Positions 60,905-64,000 of a stretch of 64,000 nucleotides of DNA are shown here, one piece after another. The DNA lies in the NCBI RefSeq assembly GCF_030867095.1, contig NC_081832.1, positions 40,743,756-40,807,755 on the forward strand, written 5' to 3'. Source of the stretch: Alligator mississippiensis. Its lineage: Eukaryota > Chordata > Crocodylia > Alligatoridae. A program made the position numbers and the translations under genes. How positions within the stretch are numbered: position 1 is the first letter of the stretch; each line of letters starts with the position of its first letter. The notes beneath the pieces are model-generated. The model saw only the letters and a program-made list of their open reading frames with translations, was not told where the DNA came from and searched no databases.

Positions 60905-62034
60905 GGGATAGAATCATAGAAAATTAGAGTTAGTAGTGTCCTCAGGAGGTCGTCTAGTCCAACCCTTTGCTCAAAGCAGGACCATCCCCAACTAGATCAT
61001 CCCAGCCAAAGCTTTGTTGAACCAGGCCTTAAAAACCTTCAAGCATAGAGATTCTACCACTTTTCTAGAAAACCTATTCCAGTGCTTCACCACCCTCTTA
61101 GGCAGGAAGTTTTTCCTAATATCCAACCTAAACTTCCCTTGCTGAAACTTAAGACAACTGCTCCTTGTTCTGTCATCTGCCACTACTGAGAACAGTCCAG
61201 CTCCACCCTCTTTGGAACCACCCTTCAGGTAAAAGCAACTATCAAATCCCCCCTCAGTCTTCTCTTCTGCAGACTAAATAAGTCTGGTTCTGTCAGCTGG
61301 GGCGCATTCCTCATAAGTCATGTGCCCCACCCCCTAAACATTTTTGTTGTCCTACACTGGACTCTACACAAAGGATGTGGACAAGTTGGAGTGGGGGACC
61401 CAAAACTGGACACCAGGTGTGGCCTTGCCAGTGATGAATAGAGAGGAATAATTACTTCCCTTGATCTGCTGGCAACACTCTTACTAATGTAGCCCAGTAT
61501 GCTATTAGCCTTCTTGGCAAGACGGGCACACTGTTGATATATTCAGCTTATTGTCCACTGTAAGCCCCAGGTCCTTTTCTGCAGAGCTTCCACTTAGCCA
61601 GTTGGTCCCAAGCCTGTAGGGGTGCATGGGACTCTTCTGTCATAAGTGCAAGACTGTACTTGTTGGACCTCGTGAAACTTCTTTTTGACACAATCCTCCA
61701 ATTTGTCTAGGTCACTCTGAAATCCTAGCCCTACCCTCCAGTGTATCTACTACACACTCCAGCTTAGCGTCATCCACAAAATTGCTGAGGGTGCACTCCA
61801 TCCCATCTTCCAGATCATTAATGAAGATACTGAACAAAACTGGCCCTAGGACCGACCCCTGGGACACTCCACTTGATACCGGCTGCCAAATAGACATCAA
61901 GCCGTAGATCACTACCTATTGAGCCCAACAATCCAGCCAGCTTTCTACCCACCTTACAGTCCATTTACCCAGCCCATACATCCTTAGGTTGTTTGCAAGA
62001 ATGCTGTGGAAGACTATCAAAAGCCTTATTAAAG
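60905..62034 (-). repeat. CR1 LINE, minus strand, 5'-truncated
   Basis: The minus strand encodes SGVSQGSVLGPVLFSIFIND, FVDDAKLE (the FADD box reads FVDD), and GKFRLDIRKNFLPKRVVKHW. The 3' tail is at 60905-60990 with AATCATAGAAAATTAG on the plus strand. It starts about 700 bp after the FCHSD1 stop, so it may lie in the 3' UTR. Confidence 0.9.
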
Positions 62035-62270
62035 TCAAGGCCAGGTTCTTTGGGTAGATGTGATATCTTTTACTAGACCAACTGAGTAGTTGGAAAAATG
62101 TTCTTTGCAAGCTTTTGTGCACAATCACACTCCTTCAGGCATAGGAACAGAAGAGACTCCCTGTGCCTGAAGAAGGGTGATTGCACCCAAAGATATCAGA
62201 TTCACCCAAGGAACCTTGTCTGCCTATGTCCTTAGACCAACACAGCTACAACCTACACCCCTAGAAATGG
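62035..62270. repeat. Fold-back interspersed repeat next to the CR1
   Basis: GGTTCTTTGGGTAGATGTGA near the left end pairs with ATCAGATTCACCCAAGGAAC near the right, and CTCCTTCAGGCATAGG pairs with TGCCTGAAGAAGGG. The right part (GCCTGAAGAAGGGTGATTGC ... GACCAACACAGCTACAAC) is of the sauropsid type where CTGAAGAAG precedes GACTAACACGGCTAC. Confidence 0.6.
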
Positions 62271-62459
62271 TAGAGATAGACATAGTACATGGTGTTGCTA
62301 TCAAGGGCTGCAGTAGCTGGGCCTCACCCTGCTGGACTCAGCAGGAGCTGCTTCTGCAGAACAGCTGTTCTTCCATGGTCCTACTCCCTGCCCCCTGGGG
62401 GAATGGGTTCCTGAGAGTCCACCCTACTGCCAGGAGCTCAGGCCCAGTTCCTGTGTCCA

Positions 62460-62465
62460 AATAAA
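62460..62465 (+). promoter_or_regulatory. Possible FCHSD1 poly(A) signal AATAAA
   Basis: I saw no AATAAA or ATTAAA between the FCHSD1 stop and the CR1. This hexamer, 2.26 kb downstream, is the first good one on the plus strand. If used, the 3' UTR would contain the CR1 and the fold-back repeat. A non-canonical signal near 60850 is as likely. Confidence 0.3.
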
Positions 62466-64000
62466 ACCAGTTCTGCATATGTTCAGCAGCTTTAATGATT
62501 TTAGCTTGTCTATTTACAGTGCAGTTGAACACCAAAGCAATCAGCAGCTGCAGGAGAGGGCACCTGGGCCTCCCCAGTGACCATGTCATTGTCATAACTC
62601 ACTCTGAACTAGAATGCACAGGCTTAGAGCTACAAGGGCAGCTGCTTCTATCTTGCTGGCTGCCAGAATCAGGCTCTGGCCCCTAGCTCCTAGCTAGTGT
62701 GGAAGAGAAGGCTGCCTAAAGTCAGACAAAAGCCCTGCCTGTTTGCAAGCTGTTTCCCATCTTGGAATCCCAAAACAGGGCTTCTTCAGCCTGCTCCCAT
62801 CCAGGTATTAATGAGGTTCCCTGAGGTGGAGACACAGAGCTGGACTGCCCTAGGCAGAACACTTGCAAGTTCCCATCTGTGTGAGTTGGCATCAAGGGGC
62901 AATGATTGCTGTTTAGAACAGGAAGAGTTGGAGGCCAGGTCACTGCAGTCGTTTGTTCTGAGCTGCTTCAGGACTGACTCAGCCCATCCTCGGTTCGTAT
63001 GATCTTGGGCAGGGCCCCTGTGGGAGGTGGTGATCTGTCTGGTTCTGCTTGTTCTTGTGAGTACATGCAGAGGGTGTCTGCGCAGCACAACGTAGGGCCA
63101 TGAAGAGATCGCCAACCTACCTTGTTTGGAGTTAGTTCCAGTACCAAAGCTAGACGAGCACAGCACTCCCCCAGCCTAATTAGCCCTGCCTGAAAAAGCA
63201 GGGTAAATGAGCCCATGTGGATTGCTGCACTAGAACTAACTTGGGTGTCTTGGCATGGTGCTACATTGTGCCACATAGCCATACCTATGCATACGGACTA
63301 AACACACCTGGGCTGCTTCAGCATGCCCAGCTCCACTGCCTTAACTTGAGCAGGAGCTGATCCCCATGTTCTGCCACAGTCATGTATGTGCACAGTCTGT
63401 GCCAGTAGCTGATTCACAGCATAGGCACTAGTCAGTTATAAACTGCGTATACACGTACCATGCCATTAGCCCAGCTCTGTCCCACTTGGAATCACTAGCC
63501 ATGGGCAAGAGCATAGAACAGGGCAGTAACAGCTGGGCCAGGCTCTGGGCTGCTGCAGGTCATTTAGACACAAGCAGAAGCTGGGACAGAACATAGCTAT
63601 TCCTTCATGAGGCCGTCTCTTAATCTTAGAACTGCAGCTGACCTGAAGGAGCTACCTGCATCCCAGCACCTCAACTGCAAGGTGGAGCAAGGCTGTTGTC
63701 CAGGGCCTATGATTGAGACAGTTGCTCAAGCACCAGCTGGCAAAGCAGAAGACCCAAGGTGGGGCTGCACCCTTGGACCATGACATGGATCTGAGCAGGC
63801 GTCTTCCCAGGCTGCATGGGGAAGCTGCTATTGCCCTTGCAGTAATAGAAGAGAAGCTGCAGAGCTGGGACAGGCCCCAGTGCACTAAGTCAGGATCGTG
63901 CTGCTGGTATCCTGGTGGTGCCAGGCTGAAGGAAAGAGCTGAAGTTCTCCTTAAGGGGCTAATTTGGGGCTGAGAGACTGTGGCTCTGTCTGCAGCTCTG
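62466..64000. other. No gene recognised at the right edge
   Basis: Several ORFs of 60-126 residues on both strands, none with a recognisable domain. By human synteny the RELL2 gene would be next, probably convergent, but I could not match any segment to it. Confidence 0.5.

Noticed and set aside
63713-63973. A plus-strand ORF with a helical look (MRQLLKHQLAKQKTQGG) near the right edge
   Set aside because: It shows no match to RELL2 or another known neighbour, no flanking splice sites of matching phase, and no domain. It could be a 3' UTR, but I cannot support a gene.

Overview
The window is vertebrate nuclear DNA. It has spliced genes with GT-AG introns, a CpG island, and many CR1 LINE copies, including the typical CR1 3' tail (GATGACCTCCTGAGGTCCC... 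followed by TATGATTCTATGA repeats). Abundant CR1 plus small hAT-type DNA elements points to a sauropsid. A crocodilian fits best and a turtle is the second choice; this is judged from repeat style and not from a database search.

Layout: (1) 1-26440 (+) is the 3' two thirds of ARAP3. I could place 27 coding exons between 3520 and 25185, encoding about 1276 residues from the middle of PH1 through PH2, ArfGAP, PH3, PH4, RhoGAP, RA, PH5 and the C-terminal tail. The exons for the SAM domain and the start of PH1 lie left of the window. (2) 28520-37707 (-) is a two-exon protease-activated receptor (PAR/F2RL family). The receptor body is one large exon at 29281-30329. I located its signal-peptide exon 7.3 kb upstream at 37611-37707; splice sites, phase and total length (382 codons including stop) all agree. 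(3) 40480-60200 (+) is a complete FCHSD1 gene: a CpG-island promoter, 20 coding exons and 714 residues (F-BAR, two SH3 domains, proline-rich tail). (4) 60200-64000 holds a minus-strand CR1, a fold-back repeat and DNA in which I recognise no gene.

The ARAP3-FCHSD1 pairing matches human 5q31.3 and is the ohnologue of ARAP1-FCHSD2 on 11q13. The unusual content is the PAR receptor sitting between the two, which as far as I know is not there in human. Its predicted cleavage site is SKGR/ALTRIS, with the same P4-P1 residues as human PAR2.

Other points of interest: the ArfGAP zinc-finger exon of ARAP3 lies between an acceptor whose pyrimidine tract is 20 uninterrupted Cs and a non-canonical GC donor; four hAT-like non-autonomous elements have recognisable 8-bp target duplications, one of them inside an intronic minisatellite; and two elements are large palindromes. 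All three genes look intact. They share a locus but no pathway can be inferred from position alone. ARAP3 (PI3K-controlled Arf6/RhoA GAP) and FCHSD1 (membrane-curvature and actin adaptor) both act at the cortical membrane-actin interface.
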